Source: Epithemia pelagica
Lineage: Eukaryota > Bacillariophyta > Bacillariophyceae > Surirellales > Surirellaceae
Direction: 5' to 3'
DNA length: 64,000 nucleotides
Assembly (NCBI GenBank): GCA_946965045.2
Contig: OX337237.1
Coordinates: forward strand, 372,001 to 436,000
Below are positions 19,134-30,273 of this stretch, piece after piece. Position numbers and translations under genes: made by a program. Under the pieces are notes generated by a model. That model ran no database searches. It was not told the origin of the DNA and was given only the letters and a program-made list of their open reading frames with translations. Positions within the stretch are counted from its first letter, which is position 1; the number at the start of each line of letters is the position of its first letter.

Positions 19134-20014
19134 TCAGCCTTGAGTCATGCCGGGATATCCGAACTTGAAGCGCGCGACATTCGAATAACGACCGTTACGG
19201 TCGACGCTGAAAACCGAGTCATGTTCCACGTGTTCACCACCTTCACCACCGTCAAAAAACTGGGAATAAAAATCCGTCGTGGGACTCCCTTCCTCGGCCA
19301 AGTAGCTATCGATTATTTCCGCCACGTGCTCATCTGTAAATAGATGATCAAGCGCGCAAGGCGGGCTCTGAGTGTGGTCGAACTCCGCCTTGTAAATATA
19401 GTCCTTTTTCCAAGTAACATTGGGGTTCTCATTGTCCGCGCGCTCAAGAATCTCGATTAGCTTCTCCGCGAATTCTTTCTTGAGCTGCGCGTGCGCAGTG
19501 CTATCAACCAACGGATCGTGCTCGGTAGGCGGGCACGCGACAACACATGGCCAGAAAAAAACACCTTGGTTCGGCTTGGGGGGGCCCTTCACCAACGGAA
19601 GGTTCTTCTCGCGCGACACACGACGGTGTAGGGTAGTGATGCGCATGTCATACGATTCGAGCTCGCCTTGCGCACTATTGAGAATTTCGTCAGTGACTGG
19701 CTTCAGATATCCCGATTCTTCAACACCCGCCTTCTGAAGCTTAAGATACCCAACAATAAACGCTCCCTTCGGACCACACTGTTCGAGGTGAACTTCCGTC
19801 ACCTGTGGCCCAGCCGCAGATGCACGGACGTCCTTCACTTTCTTCTTCCCTTTCGAAGCAAATGGACTCCTCTTGAGCTTAACGGGAGTAACCACTCTGT
19901 GTGCACCCTGGGACACATCGGATGTTTCTGTTGCGTTGGTCTGCAAAAATGGGGAAGGTAAGTAAGCGCCGGGCCAAGCACCATGGTTATTGCACGACGA
20001 ACGGAACTCACCAT
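19134..20014 (-). CDS. Unknown protein, two exons with start-codon exon
   Basis: Two exons on minus: 20014-20012 (just the ATG) and 19940-19134, joined over a 71-base intron (20011-19941) with GTGAGT donor and TTTTTGCAG acceptor. The spliced product, about 269 residues, starts MTNATETSDVSQGAH and ends KFGYPGMTQG. Residues about 22-40 are Lys/Arg-rich (KLKRSPFASKGKKKVK), a plausible nuclear signal. The middle holds TTLHRRVSREKNLPLVKGPP and VFFWPCVVACPPTEHDP; the end is acidic (FFDGGEGGEHVEHD). I recognise no family. The intron is direct evidence of a eukaryotic gene. It lies between the ubiquitin-like genes and the Helitron. Without the intron the frame opens only with TTG, so the spliced start is preferred. 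Confidence 0.6.
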
Positions 20015-20198
20015 GCTGTCTTACTCAACTTTCTCCAGATAAGACACAAATTGTTCTCAGCCGGATTTATGAGATCAACAGGAAATGAATGCTGTTAAGG
20101 TTGATTGTCGTGCCATCTCCATCAGTCCATTAACGTCGAATCCAGGTCGAGTCGTACCGTGGACTGCAACGGTCCATTTATGTCATCATCAGGACACA

Positions 20199-20493
20199 CA
20201 ACAATTTACACACATACCCAACAATCAACCACGAATGCAGCAGCGTGAATCACCGGACGAAGTGCCAATGCAATCGGAGACACCACAAACAGCACACAGA
20301 TTCAACAATCAACCACGACCGCAAGAGGACCGTGGAACACAACCGACAACAATTTACACACATACCCAACAATCAACCACGAATGCAGCAGCGTGAACCA
20401 CCCGACGAAGTGCCAATGCAATCGAAGACACCACAAACACCAACAGATTCAACAATCAACCACGACCGCAAGAGGACCGTGGAACACAAGAGC
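20199..20493. repeat. Tandem repeat, two units of about 148 bases
   Basis: Two adjacent copies starting CAACAATTTACACACATACC at 20199 and 20347. Each contains CAACAATCAACCACGA twice and ends CGCAAGAGGACCGTGGAACA. A degenerate third piece may follow to about 20680 (ATTCAACAATCAAACACGACCG). Both strands have open frames across it, as expected from low complexity. Confidence 0.85.
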
Positions 20494-21770
20494 GTGAAAC
20501 ACCACGCCGTACCGGGGGAGATGCCAATGCTGACGGAGACACAACAACGCGATGCACAGCAATCAAACTACCTAGTCCGTTCCCATCAGCCCACGGCGTG
20601 CAGTCTATTTCCACGATCTTTCAAGCACCACACATATTCAACAATCAAACACGACCGCAGCGTGAAACACAACACTAGTACACTATTCTAGCGTGGTGAT
20701 TAACGTAGTAGTCCGGCGTGTTAGTTGTGTGCCGTCCACGTTTTTCTAGTACATTACGGATTGGAACTGATCAGCATCCACTCCATCCATCTTGTCTCAT
20801 TATTTCTTGCTTTCATTATTTTGTTTTCCGGTGCTGGTTCACAGTTCACAGCTCACAGCATAATTTGTCGGTTGGTTGTTGGTACTTGGTACGAAGTTTA
20901 TCACACGTATTGTTGTGTAACCGCGTGTTCTTGTGGCGGCTGAGTAACCACGTGTAACCACGTGTGTTTGTGTGAAACGATATGAGGAAGGAAGTGTATC
21001 GCTTGATTCCGTGTGTGAGTTCTGTGTCTTTGCTAACAAAATCCGGGGAACCATCGGTGGTAACCAATCCAACCGGCAACTGGATTTCCAATCCCTAGAG
21101 ATTGTTGAACACCCCCATCCCGTACCTTGAGTACAAGTAGACCGAAAGGTTGAAAAGAGGGCGATCCTTGCCAGACCGGCTGGATACCGTCAGGGGGGCG
21201 GAGTTTAAAGTACTCGACAGGTACAACTCCGCGTGCTACGGCACATCATTGCGCACTAACGAAACATCTGTCGCGGCTGTGCTCGCCACATAGTCGGTAC
21301 TCTTTTCTGCATCACGGACAGGGCGACTGATTCCGCGGGACCGAAACTGAATCTCGCTTGTCTAACGACATCGTCTGTCGTCGGCCGTGTGAAGAGGGCG
21401 ACTGATTCGCAATCTGAACGGAAATCTGAATCTTGGTTGACCGAGGACGCCATCTGTCGTCGGCCGTGTGGAGTACGGGCAAGGGACTGGCGATCCCACA
21501 GTGATTGGGCAAGACTCAAGTATCAAGACTACAAGGACAGGCTCAGTGCGTGGATCCCTAACAGGTGAAGCTGCCAGTCACGTGACATTATTGTCTGTGA
21601 TAAACTGACAACCTGGATTACTACGGTGTGAGGGGCCCGCGTTTCCTAATTAGTCGGGTACTACGGCAACGCGGCTGTTGGAAAAGAGGCTTCCTCAATA
21701 GTTGTTTCTGACAACAAAGAAATTCCCGCCACAGCTTTCGTGCTTACAGCAACTTACACTGAGTAACATA
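20494..21770. other. Intergenic region upstream of the Helitron gene
   Basis: No supported gene. It contains a tandem pair of about 75 bases at 21321-21470 (units start GGGCGACTGATT and end CTGTCGTCGGCCGTGTG). The remainder shows no coding signal that I trust. A Helitron left end should lie here or further left, but no unambiguous terminus was identified. Confidence 0.55.
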
Positions 21771-22005
<235 letters not shown>

Positions 22006-22012
22006 CAGCGAC

Positions 22013-25000
22013 ATGCATTTTGTTTATTTGATTTTTAGCTTCATTTTAGTCATGAATGCAGATGTTAGGGCAAGATCTCAGGGCATTAGAAATGCAGAAT
22101 CCGCGCGCAATGGGTTGTTGTACACAGACGCACGGGGCAACTCCAACGCAAAAATATGCTGTGTTTGTGACACATTGATTCCATACGGTGATGAGAAATG
22201 CTTGACCATACAGGACATCCGTCACAAACGTTTGTGTTCTGTGTTGTCGAAGAAGAACTTGGGTTTGTTGGAGTATGGGATTAAACAGGAAGGGCAGGTT
22301 GCTATCCAGAAGCACTATACACAGCACTGTTATACGACTAGGCGAAAGGAGTATAAGTTTCTGAACAATTTGGTTTTGTCCCCCAAATCATACCCCGCCA
22401 AAAAGGGCACAAAAGAAGGCCTTGGATGCTGTAGGGCTTGTCACTCGCACCTTCAGAACATGAAAAACAAGAAAGGTGACTGCACCCCACCACGCTATGC
22501 CATTGTTAACGGCCTATCGATTGGAAAGCCTCCTGTGTGTTTGAAAGACCTTAATGAGGTTGAATTGGCTATGATAGCGCCCGCTAGGACAAACAAACAC
22601 ATTTTTTCATTTACCGCTGGTAGCCATAAATCAATCAGGGGATGGCATTCGCTGTACTATAATGACCTTGATGCCGTCAATGGCGTTGTTAATTGGTGTA
22701 ATGAGGCAACCACACAACGACACCAGCAAGGAGAAAGCAATGATAGCTTGGGTGGGGAAGAAAACGCAGAAAAGAAGTTATACATTCCTACAATCGCGGT
22801 GGTATTGTGCGGCCCGTTTACGTCGGCCCAGCGTGCAAAAGTGAGGGAGAAAACCGAAGTGAGATGGGAAAAAATGCAAAATGCACTGGTATGGTTAAAA
22901 GCAAATAAACCACTATATGCAGAATATGATCTCCCAACAGACGCAATGCTGAAACCAATTTTCCTTGACAAAGCAGAGATTGTTCCTGAATCGTCGTCAA
23001 ATGTCGAGCTGGTTTTTGAAATCAATGCGGTTTTCCCGGACTCTGATGAACCCAAAACAGGTAATGGTGGGTTCGCGACTCAGCAGGAGTTCAGAAATGC
23101 TTCTGTAGAAAATTTAGTAACACCAGAGTCGGACAAGCAAGCAACATTGATATCCCGGCCAACCCCACATCTACTCCGTGATTATGAGGGTGACAACTTG
23201 ATTCGTGCGTTCCCCCTTCAGTTTCCCTACGGAATTGGCGGTCGTAATTCGGAGGGTGAATTGCGGCAGGGGGTTGGGTATCTGAAACATTTGTCTATGT
23301 TAGCCCCATCACGTTTTCATGGGGCAGCCTTTATATGTGTCCTTCATAATATGTTTGAGAGACAAAGAATGGTTGCCAATACTTTCCTTAGGGTGTCTGA
23401 TTCACAAGCACAGTCGTTTCCAGATATTTCGACAGAGGCAATTGAGGAGGCCTTGCGGATGATGCAGGACAACGTGTCATGTTCCACCCCGGGATACATG
23501 TTTCTTCAAAAGCTGAGAGCGATTACTTCTTCCATGGGCCATACGTCGGGTTCGGCAAAAAGGGCCCGACAGAGAATGTTTTCGATGATTTCGCATCATG
23601 GTTTGCCGTCTTTGTTGTTTACCATTACACCAGAGGATGCAATTAACTACAGAATCAGGGTAATGTCGACGGGCGGGACGGGCGAGCGTCCACCACCCGA
23701 TCCATTCACTTGTGATTTCAGTGAACTTGCAAAATATGCTAAGGAATGTAAGGAAATTAGGGTTGATAATCCAGGGCTGTGTGCATTTGATTTTGAGAAT
23801 GTACTCCGGATTACAATCGCACATTTGATAGGGTGGGACGAAACTGAACAGAAAAACAAACCCTGCTTTGGAATATTTGGAGACATAAGTGGGTGGTGTT
23901 ACGCAGTTGAGGAGCAGGGACGAAAAACCCTACATGCACATTTTCTGCTGTGGGTGAAAGATTGGGCAAAATTGCTAAATGGGCTATCAGATGAAAGCCT
24001 CAGGGATACGTTCAAGAAGCAAATGGAGAAATATGTGTCAGCCGTGTCAAGTGCGGAATTGCATGGTAACGATTGTCAACCGGTGTGCACAAATGATGGC
24101 TGCTCTGGGTCTGTCTTGGAGCACTGCAGTGCGCAGGACTTGCGAAATCTCCGTACACGGGCAGGAAAGACGGCTTTCGGTGGGAAACAAATTATGAAGT
24201 GTGGGACCTGTGACAAAGGCTACTCAAGTGAGGATCTGGTAAAAATCCTACTTGACCCAATGTTTTCTCTGCAGGGGGGGGGGGACGATGAACCGTTTTG
24301 GCCACATGTTTCTTCACAACACACAAAATATCAGCTACTTATGGAGTTTGCATTGATGCGGCATAATCATCCGTTTGTTCCGAAGATCCTCGACGATAAA
24401 CAAGCTGCAAGGTTTGTCGCAGCTTTGAGGAACCTACATAGTTCGAATCACTGTACAGCATGTTTCAAAAAAGGGGGAGAATGCCGGATGAAGATTCCCA
24501 ACCTTCCCTTTGAAAAAACCACTTTGGTTTTTGATGAGCATTACACTAATTGGTACGACTGGAGAGGGAACAACCGTGCACGACAGCTTTTCCATGTAGG
24601 TCATAAGCGTTCCAGAGCAGATGTTATGATGAATATCCATAATCGTGCGGCAAGTAATCTGTTTGCTTGTAACACCAATGTGGTTGCGGGTGTCGATGGT
24701 GGTAGTGTCATGTATATGACATGCTTTGTGTCGAAGAATACGCAGAATGAGGACAATGAGCATTTTGCTTCTGCCGCAAAGCATATGGTTCGTAAAATGA
24801 AGACGTATTTAAGCAACGATTTAGAGGACAATGAGAATCGGGAGAACAACACTGCCGATACTAATAATGACAGAGTCCTGCACGGTATGCGTGGGCTAAT
24901 TGGTGCTGTTTTGCTTTCTACAGGGGCACACGTATGCAGTGCACCAATGGCAGCGTTTTTGTTGAGGAATGAGTCTCGTTTTGGGTTTTTGCATGAATTT

Positions 25001-27718
25001 GCATATGTTGATCTCAGGGATTTTGAGTCAGACAAACTTCAGAAGTTTTCGTGTGATGCCTATGACGGCGAGGTTTTCCTGAAATCGTCTGTGGCTGATT
25101 ACTTATATAGGCCACATGATTTAGAGGGTGTGTGTCTTTATGACTTCCTCTGCAGTTATTCTGTTGGGTGTGCGACCTCTAAAAACCGTGGAATGGAGTG
25201 GGTAGCAGAGCATCCGTCGCGGGGTAATTTGGTGTTGAAAAAAAATAAGAAAGACAAAATTCCACTTATTTCCTTTCTGGATTTTGTTGATACAAAATTT
25301 TTTGGGGACAGGTCAATTGACAATGTTGATGCATCGGGAGATGTTGTTCTTGATTCTGGTTTGGCAGCCATGGAATCTTATGCAAAGAAGGCCTGCCTTC
25401 TTTTTTACCCCTTTCGGCAGACAGGAGATCTTAGATCAGGGAACGGGAGATATCTGGGGAAATTCCAGCAGGGTTTGGCTGGTGGTATCATTTTAGAACA
25501 GCATTTGACGGTTCTTTCAAACATACAAGACTGTCGTAATAGTCTTAATTGCGGGAGACCGAGCGATTCTCTAGAAAGAGTGACAGAGCAACCATCGCTT
25601 GTTGTTGGTAATGCAGGTGATTCTGAGGAAGAGTGCGAAACAGGAATCGACCCTGGCATGGATGCAGTTTTTGATGAATTGATTTCGTGCCTGGATGTGA
25701 GTCGGCCGTTGTCAAGAAACGCTGATGGATTGTTGGCAGTTGATAGCAGGTTTATTCGGTCATGTGGGACAAACAAATGTGGTGAAAACTTGGTGGTCTG
25801 TCCGGAGTTGCCTGACTCGTCGCCATCAGTGTTTCGTGTCAGTTCGGATGAGCAGGCAGACAGTACTACCTTTGTACAGCATGCAAGTGTGGATGAGAAG
25901 GTATTTGAATCAAGAAGAATCACTTATAGAAGTTTGCATGAACTGTCTGTCCGTTTTCGTGAGCGTGTGATGGGTGTAGATGCTAGCAGTCACCTGCAGG
26001 CAACTGGGACATTGGAGAATATTCGGGCGTATGCGGATGTGTGTTTTGGATCTGATGTGGATCAAAAAAGAGCTTTTGAGTCAATAGTAGCTGCGTTTGT
26101 GCTGGAATTATATAAGGAGGCAAATAGAACACAAGCAGCAGTCGACTCCGAAGATGAACTGGAGGCAAACCACCAGAATACGAGGTTTCTTAGTTTACGC
26201 AAAAAAGAATTGGAAAAAGTGAATAGAGGTCATCAATACATCGCGTTCCTTTCTGGTGCAGGTGGTACGGGGAAAAGCCATGTTTTAAAATCGGTTGTCC
26301 GATATGCCAAGAGCATGTGCCGCAATTTGAGTGTTAAGTACAACAAGCGGACAATTGTTGTGACCGCGCTTACTGGTGCGGCTGCTGTTGGTATAAATGG
26401 TGAAACAACCCATAATGCCTGTGCTATAAATCGAGAGGTTGATGGAGAGGTCGAGGAGTGGACAAATGCGTATATGTTGGTTGTGGATGAAATTTCGTTT
26501 GCATCCAAAGATGTGCTTATATGTCTGCATCATAAACTGCGTGAGATCAAGGAAAATGCAACTGCCCGGTATGGAGGAATTCCTGTGTTATTTGCTGGGG
26601 ATTTTACGCAGTTGAAACCCGTGAAAGGATACCCCTTGTTTGTGTATAAGGATCTTGAACATTGGTATGATTGGGTACATACGTTTATGGAGCTTCGAAC
26701 TAATCATAGATTCGTTGACGATCCAGATTACGGTGAACTGCTTTTAAGGTATAGAGATATTGGGCCTGATGCAATAGATCTGGATACATTGAATACACGT
26801 GTTGTTGGTAGTCCTGGGGGGCCACGTGAGAGCGACATACCGTCTACGGCAGATTATGCCACAAAGTCCAACATTGATCGTGCGGCTATTAACGATGCCA
26901 TCTTTTGCAAACATTTGGCAGAAACACATTCAAAGGATCCGGAAAGGGACCCCCCTTTGCATACGATTTGCGTTCGTGCGTCTGACTTGCGTTGGAAGAA
27001 GCCAAAGACGAGAAGGGACTATGTGGACTTTAATTCGGCCAGTAAAGACATGTTATATGCGTATTGTGGTGAAGGACATGTTAAGAGTAAAGATAATAAG
27101 CATTACGACCCATTGTTGAAATTTTACTATGGTCGTCCATTGATGATTAATGACAATATCGATGTTGAGAGGTGTGTTGCTAATGGGGCAATGTGCACTT
27201 TCCGTGAAGTTGTGTTGATGCCGGGAGTTACAGTTAGTGATATGGAGAAGATATGTATTGATGGCTACTTTGTTTGGTGTGTTAGTGTGTCACAAGTTCG
27301 GGGTTTGAGAGTGACAATGCAAGATGGTGTTGAAGGTTTCGTAGTGAATTTGGAGGCTACAAAAGTTACAGCGACTGTTCAGTTTCTTCTGCCGGAATTT
27401 GGTAGGAATGTGAGGATTAAGAAGACTACTATGAGGCTGAAGCAGTTTCCGATTAATGTATCAAATGCACGAACAGGACATAAATTGCAGGGAAGGTCGT
27501 TGCGTCATTTGGTGATTAGTTCATGGGACTATACGGATAATTGGGTGTATGTGTGTTTGTCTCGTTGTGCTACTTTGAATGGTTTGTTTTTGCGGCAGCC
27601 GTTAAATTTGGACAAAACAAGAGGCATTTCGGAAGAGTGTGCGAGATTCTATGAGTTGTTCAGGGAGACTAAACAGCTACCAGAAAAGGTTGTTCTGTTT
27701 GAGGAGGAGAGGGGATAG
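22013..27718 (+). CDS. Helitron Rep/PIF1-type helicase
   Basis: A single open frame of 1901 residues from ATG 22013; ATG 22052 is an alternative start that would drop a hydrophobic leader. Order: Cys/His-rich N-terminus (CCVCD near 50, CCRACHSH near 135); a DUF6570-like block (NGLSIGKPP); the Helitron signature RAFPLQFPYGIGG (about 400); the Rep HUH motif LHAHFLLW with H641 and H643; further Cys pairs (about 690-730); the catalytic tyrosine region VMYMTCFVSK with Y901 and K908; then an SF1B helicase with Walker A GAGGTGKS (K1421), LVVDEIS (about 1490), GDFTQLKP, and the C-terminal TGHKLQGRSL and VYVCLSRC. It nicks and unwinds DNA for rolling-circle transposition in the nucleus. The second tyrosine of the usual Y-x3-Y pair is F905. 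Codon use is T/G-rich compared with the sulfotransferase genes. No frameshift was seen; a G10 run at about 24274 is in frame. Confidence 0.95.
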   Translation: MHFVYLIFSFILVMNADVRARSQGIRNAESARNGLLYTDARGNSNAKICCVCDTLIPYGDEKCLTIQDIRHKRLCSVLSKKNLGLLEYGIKQEGQVAIQKHYTQHCYTTRRKEYKFLNNLVLSPKSYPAKKGTKEGLGCCRACHSHLQNMKNKKGDCTPPRYAIVNGLSIGKPPVCLKDLNEVELAMIAPARTNKHIFSFTAGSHKSIRGWHSLYYNDLDAVNGVVNWCNEATTQRHQQGESNDSLGGEENAEKKLYIPTIAVVLCGPFTSAQRAKVREKTEVRWEKMQNALVWLKANKPLYAEYDLPTDAMLKPIFLDKAEIVPESSSNVELVFEINAVFPDSDEPKTGNGGFATQQEFRNASVENLVTPESDKQATLISRPTPHLLRDYEGDNLIRAFPLQFPYGIGGRNSEGELRQGVGYLKHLSMLAPSRFHGAAFICVLHNMFERQRMVANTFLRVSDSQAQSFPDISTEAIEEALRMMQDNVSCSTPGYMFLQKLRAITSSMGHTSGSAKRARQRMFSMISHHGLPSLLFTITPEDAINYRIRVMSTGGTGERPPPDPFTCDFSELAKYAKECKEIRVDNPGLCAFDFENVLRITIAHLIGWDETEQKNKPCFGIFGDISGWCYAVEEQGRKTLHAHFLLWVKDWAKLLNGLSDESLRDTFKKQMEKYVSAVSSAELHGNDCQPVCTNDGCSGSVLEHCSAQDLRNLRTRAGKTAFGGKQIMKCGTCDKGYSSEDLVKILLDPMFSLQGGGDDEPFWPHVSSQHTKYQLLMEFALMRHNHPFVPKILDDKQAARFVAALRNLHSSNHCTACFKKGGECRMKIPNLPFEKTTLVFDEHYTNWYDWRGNNRARQLFHVGHKRSRADVMMNIHNRAASNLFACNTNVVAGVDGGSVMYMTCFVSKNTQNEDNEHFASAAKHMVRKMKTYLSNDLEDNENRENNTADTNNDRVLHGMRGLIGAVLLSTGAHVCSAPMAAFLLRNESRFGFLHEFAYVDLRDFESDKLQKFSCDAYDGEVFLKSSVADYLYRPHDLEGVCLYDFLCSYSVGCATSKNRGMEWVAEHPSRGNLVLKKNKKDKIPLISFLDFVDTKFFGDRSIDNVDASGDVVLDSGLAAMESYAKKACLLFYPFRQTGDLRSGNGRYLGKFQQGLAGGIILEQHLTVLSNIQDCRNSLNCGRPSDSLERVTEQPSLVVGNAGDSEEECETGIDPGMDAVFDELISCLDVSRPLSRNADGLLAVDSRFIRSCGTNKCGENLVVCPELPDSSPSVFRVSSDEQADSTTFVQHASVDEKVFESRRITYRSLHELSVRFRERVMGVDASSHLQATGTLENIRAYADVCFGSDVDQKRAFESIVAAFVLELYKEANRTQAAVDSEDELEANHQNTRFLSLRKKELEKVNRGHQYIAFLSGAGGTGKSHVLKSVVRYAKSMCRNLSVKYNKRTIVVTALTGAAAVGINGETTHNACAINREVDGEVEEWTNAYMLVVDEISFASKDVLICLHHKLREIKENATARYGGIPVLFAGDFTQLKPVKGYPLFVYKDLEHWYDWVHTFMELRTNHRFVDDPDYGELLLRYRDIGPDAIDLDTLNTRVVGSPGGPRESDIPSTADYATKSNIDRAAINDAIFCKHLAETHSKDPERDPPLHTICVRASDLRWKKPKTRRDYVDFNSASKDMLYAYCGEGHVKSKDNKHYDPLLKFYYGRPLMINDNIDVERCVANGAMCTFREVVLMPGVTVSDMEKICIDGYFVWCVSVSQVRGLRVTMQDGVEGFVVNLEATKVTATVQFLLPEFGRNVRIKKTTMRLKQFPINVSNARTGHKLQGRSLRHLVISSWDYTDNWVYVCLSRCATLNGLFLRQPLNLDKTRGISEECARFYELFRETKQLPEKVVLFEEERG

Positions 27719-27732
27719 TACCGCTTTCGATG

Positions 27733-27930
27733 TTTTTGGATCGACACCAGTCCATTTCCGTCAAAAATTTGATTCGTGAGGCCCAGTTCTATCATCCGTC
27801 GGCCTTGCGTCGTTCCTTGTCCGTTCCAATCGATTGTTTGTGTACAAATCAAACATGCATTGATGGTTTTGGATTGACAGTCCATTTCCGTCAGAAATTT
27901 GAGTCGTGAAGTCCGGTTCTATCATCCGTC
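27733..27930. repeat. Direct repeat pair after the Helitron gene
   Basis: Two units of about 65 bases (27733-27800 and 27867-27930) share TTTTGGAT, CAGTCCATTTCCGTCA, AAATTTGA and GTTCTATCATCCGTC. They lie between the Helitron stop and the ubiquitin-like gene at 28017. They could be element ends, iterons or promoter elements. Confidence 0.8.
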
Positions 27931-28016
27931 ATCAGACAGCCAAATCGGGCTTTCATTGGTCTCATAAATTCTGTGAGATAGATTTCTGTTGGGTTGTTGG
28001 TTAAATAGTCAAGATC

Positions 28017-28784
28017 ATGTGCCGTTATATTGAATTGTCCTTGGATAGTTGTGATTTTGAGACAAGCGATAAGTCAGTGGAGTTTCAGGTTCAGGTTGGT
28101 CTGTCGGATCGCTGGCGGTTCAAAGGAGTGTGTCCACGGAACACACGGATGGCTGTGCTTTGCCAGAAGGTTGCTGATGCATTGGAAGTTGAGGCTTGTT
28201 TAAAAGGGTTAGTCTGTTTCACGACGAATCGGGCGGTCAGTGGTCGTGAATGTGTCGGTGACCAGTGCTGTGTGGGAGTTCGGTGGGCTGTGAATCCAAA
28301 TGAGAGGAATGATACCTGGGGGTTCGAACGTGCAACACCAGATGACTTCGTGCTGCGTGATACCTACAATAGATATTTTCGTTGTGAGGCCAACGAGTAT
28401 GTTGATCTGTTGAATGAGTGGGAGCGTGGGTATGATTGTTCCTTTCCGTCTGGTCGCGAATGGCCGGTCACGTTCCAAGAAAATGTGGTTAATTGGCTGT
28501 CTTGTCGTGTGGCTACGAATGCATTGTTAGGGGAGTTCACCGTCATTATTAACTGTTATTGGAAGGTTCGCCATGTTAAAGCGGAGTTGTATAAGTTTTT
28601 GGGGGTCGATCCAACTTTTATGATTCTTCAAAAGTCGAGAGAGAGTGCAGAATTAGATGACGATGCAGCGGTGATCCAAGAGATTTATAGGGAGAATTGT
28701 ACGGCGGTTTTGCAGTTGTCCTTGGATGTTGAAATGATGGTCAAGTTGGTGGCAGGGCATCCATTGTTGTGTTTCTTTCGTTAA
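28017..28784 (+). CDS. Ubiquitin-like-fold protein, paralogue of 16746-17477
   Basis: 255 residues from ATG 28017 (MCRYIELSLDSCDFE). It starts about 300 bases after the Helitron stop, on the same strand and with the same T/G-rich codon use, so it may belong to the same element. The N-terminal unit (EFQVQVGLSDRWRF, then ADALEV) and the C-terminal unit (GEFTVIINCYWKVRHVKAEL, then FMILQKS and AVLQLSLDVEMM) look like beta-grasp folds. The middle carries DFVLRDTYNRYFR, FPSGREWPVTF and WLSCRV, all matched in the paralogue. No transmembrane segment, no Gly-Gly end and no catalytic motif are visible. The function is unknown; the fold assignment is inference. Confidence 0.62.
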   Translation: MCRYIELSLDSCDFETSDKSVEFQVQVGLSDRWRFKGVCPRNTRMAVLCQKVADALEVEACLKGLVCFTTNRAVSGRECVGDQCCVGVRWAVNPNERNDTWGFERATPDDFVLRDTYNRYFRCEANEYVDLLNEWERGYDCSFPSGREWPVTFQENVVNWLSCRVATNALLGEFTVIINCYWKVRHVKAELYKFLGVDPTFMILQKSRESAELDDDAAVIQEIYRENCTAVLQLSLDVEMMVKLVAGHPLLCFFR

Positions 28785-29885
28785 ATCGATTTGGTCATGT
28801 GAGCGGGTAGACAGGGGTCTTGAGTGTTGCTGTATGGTTTGGATGGCCTAATGTTACTCTTGAAATTTAATTTATTCTCCTAGTCATGATTGTTATGGAA
28901 CTTTAGAGTCCCATCTCATAGTGGGTGGATTTCAGGTTGTTTTGATCTACTCTTTCCTCTTCTTGTTTTGACGTGGACCGACGTGGTGAGGTGGTTGTGA
29001 TTTATTGCGGACGCCAGCCCCAGCCGTCATGGGAGGTATGGGTGGGTCAGGTTGGCGTGGTAGGTTATGAGCCCTTTTATGTTTGGGTGATCGTTGAACT
29101 CAGACGTTCCATCCCGAAGGGTACTGTCGTCTGACTATGGGAGCAAGTCGACTTTGTCTATTGTGTGTCGTGATGACTGTCGTGAGAATGTCGTGATCGT
29201 CGAAAATATGTCGTATTCGCATTGTTAACTCGTACTCAATACGGTTCAGTGTGCATAGCCACGATTTAGGATAGTATACCGGTAGTTGTGGTTGTCATCC
29301 CTTTGGGCACTCCAAACAAGACAAGGCGAGCGAGCGAGTTTCCAGAGACTCTCTTGCAACAACTACAAGAACAACACAAGAACAACAAACTTCCTTGAGA
29401 GCAAAAGAACCACTCTAAGACAACGACCAACAACGACGAGACACTGCAACCAACAAGCCAAAAGAGAATCCAACGAGTTCTCCTCCCCTCCCTCTCTTCA
29501 ACACGACAAACCTCCCTCCACTGAACAAACAAGAACCACTCTCCTTCTCACCACCACCAAGAGACAAACAACGACAACGTCTTGAGATTCTCTCCAACAA
29601 CAACCAACAAGTCAAGAATCGATCCACGAAAACACCGTATTCGGACGTCCAGAACTGCGAGAAGTGGAATTCCAATGGAAAGCCACTTTTTTCTCGGTTT
29701 TGGGTTTTGGGACATTAGGCCCAACTAAAACTAATACAGCTACTAAAGTTACTTAAGTACTCGTCCGAATCCGATTCCGTAGTAGAAGTGTACTCCGCAG
29801 TCCACCGCACTCTCGTGGGATCCCAAAATTGATCCAACCCCTCGACCGGAACCCATTAAAGAGTCGACTACAAAGGGACGACGAT
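28785..29885. other. Intergenic region, partly CAA-rich
   Basis: No supported gene. A Helitron right end (CTRR after a hairpin) could lie here; CCCATCTCATAGTGGG near 28910 can fold but is not followed by a clear terminus. From 29330 to 29610 the plus strand is rich in CAA and ACCA and resembles a leader or untranslated region; open frames there are compositional. Confidence 0.5.
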
Positions 29886-30273
29886 GTTTGGACGACAACC
29901 GCCAACAGAATACCTACTACCTAGGTAGTTGAAGGAGAGTGTTGTGTCAAAGATGAATTAGTATCACGGTCGTTCCTTTTCTCCTTGTCAAGAACACACA
30001 TTGTTGTTGTTGTTATCCTGCTCATATTATGGTGGGATCCAATAGGTCGTCCTCGTCGTTGTTGGACCCTAATCCAATCACAGAAATTTTGACAGCCAGA
30101 AAGAGCGATACCAAACTACCCAGGCAGGATACGTTGTTGGAGAAAAAGGCAATTGCTCGTTCAGCATGGACTTTTCCACCGCCAAGACACATTGGTACTA
30201 ACAAATTTATTTCTCCGTGTGCTATCGGATTGTCATGTGTGTTTGTTTGTTTCCGGAGACTCCAACAATGTCG
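29886..30273. repeat. Duplicated spacer downstream of ST2
   Basis: Homologous to 38800-39279 (after ST4) and 50955-51486 (after ST6). Shared phrases are GCCAACAGAATACCT, GAAGGAGAGTGTT, GATGGGATCCAAT-like and ACAAATTTATTTCTCCGTG. It marks the unit of duplication: one sulfotransferase gene plus this spacer. Confidence 0.85.

Noticed and set aside
28900-28925. Hairpin as Helitron 3' terminus
   Set aside because: CCCATCTCATAGTGGG can fold, but it is not followed within about 12 bases by a CTRR end before a T in convincing context.
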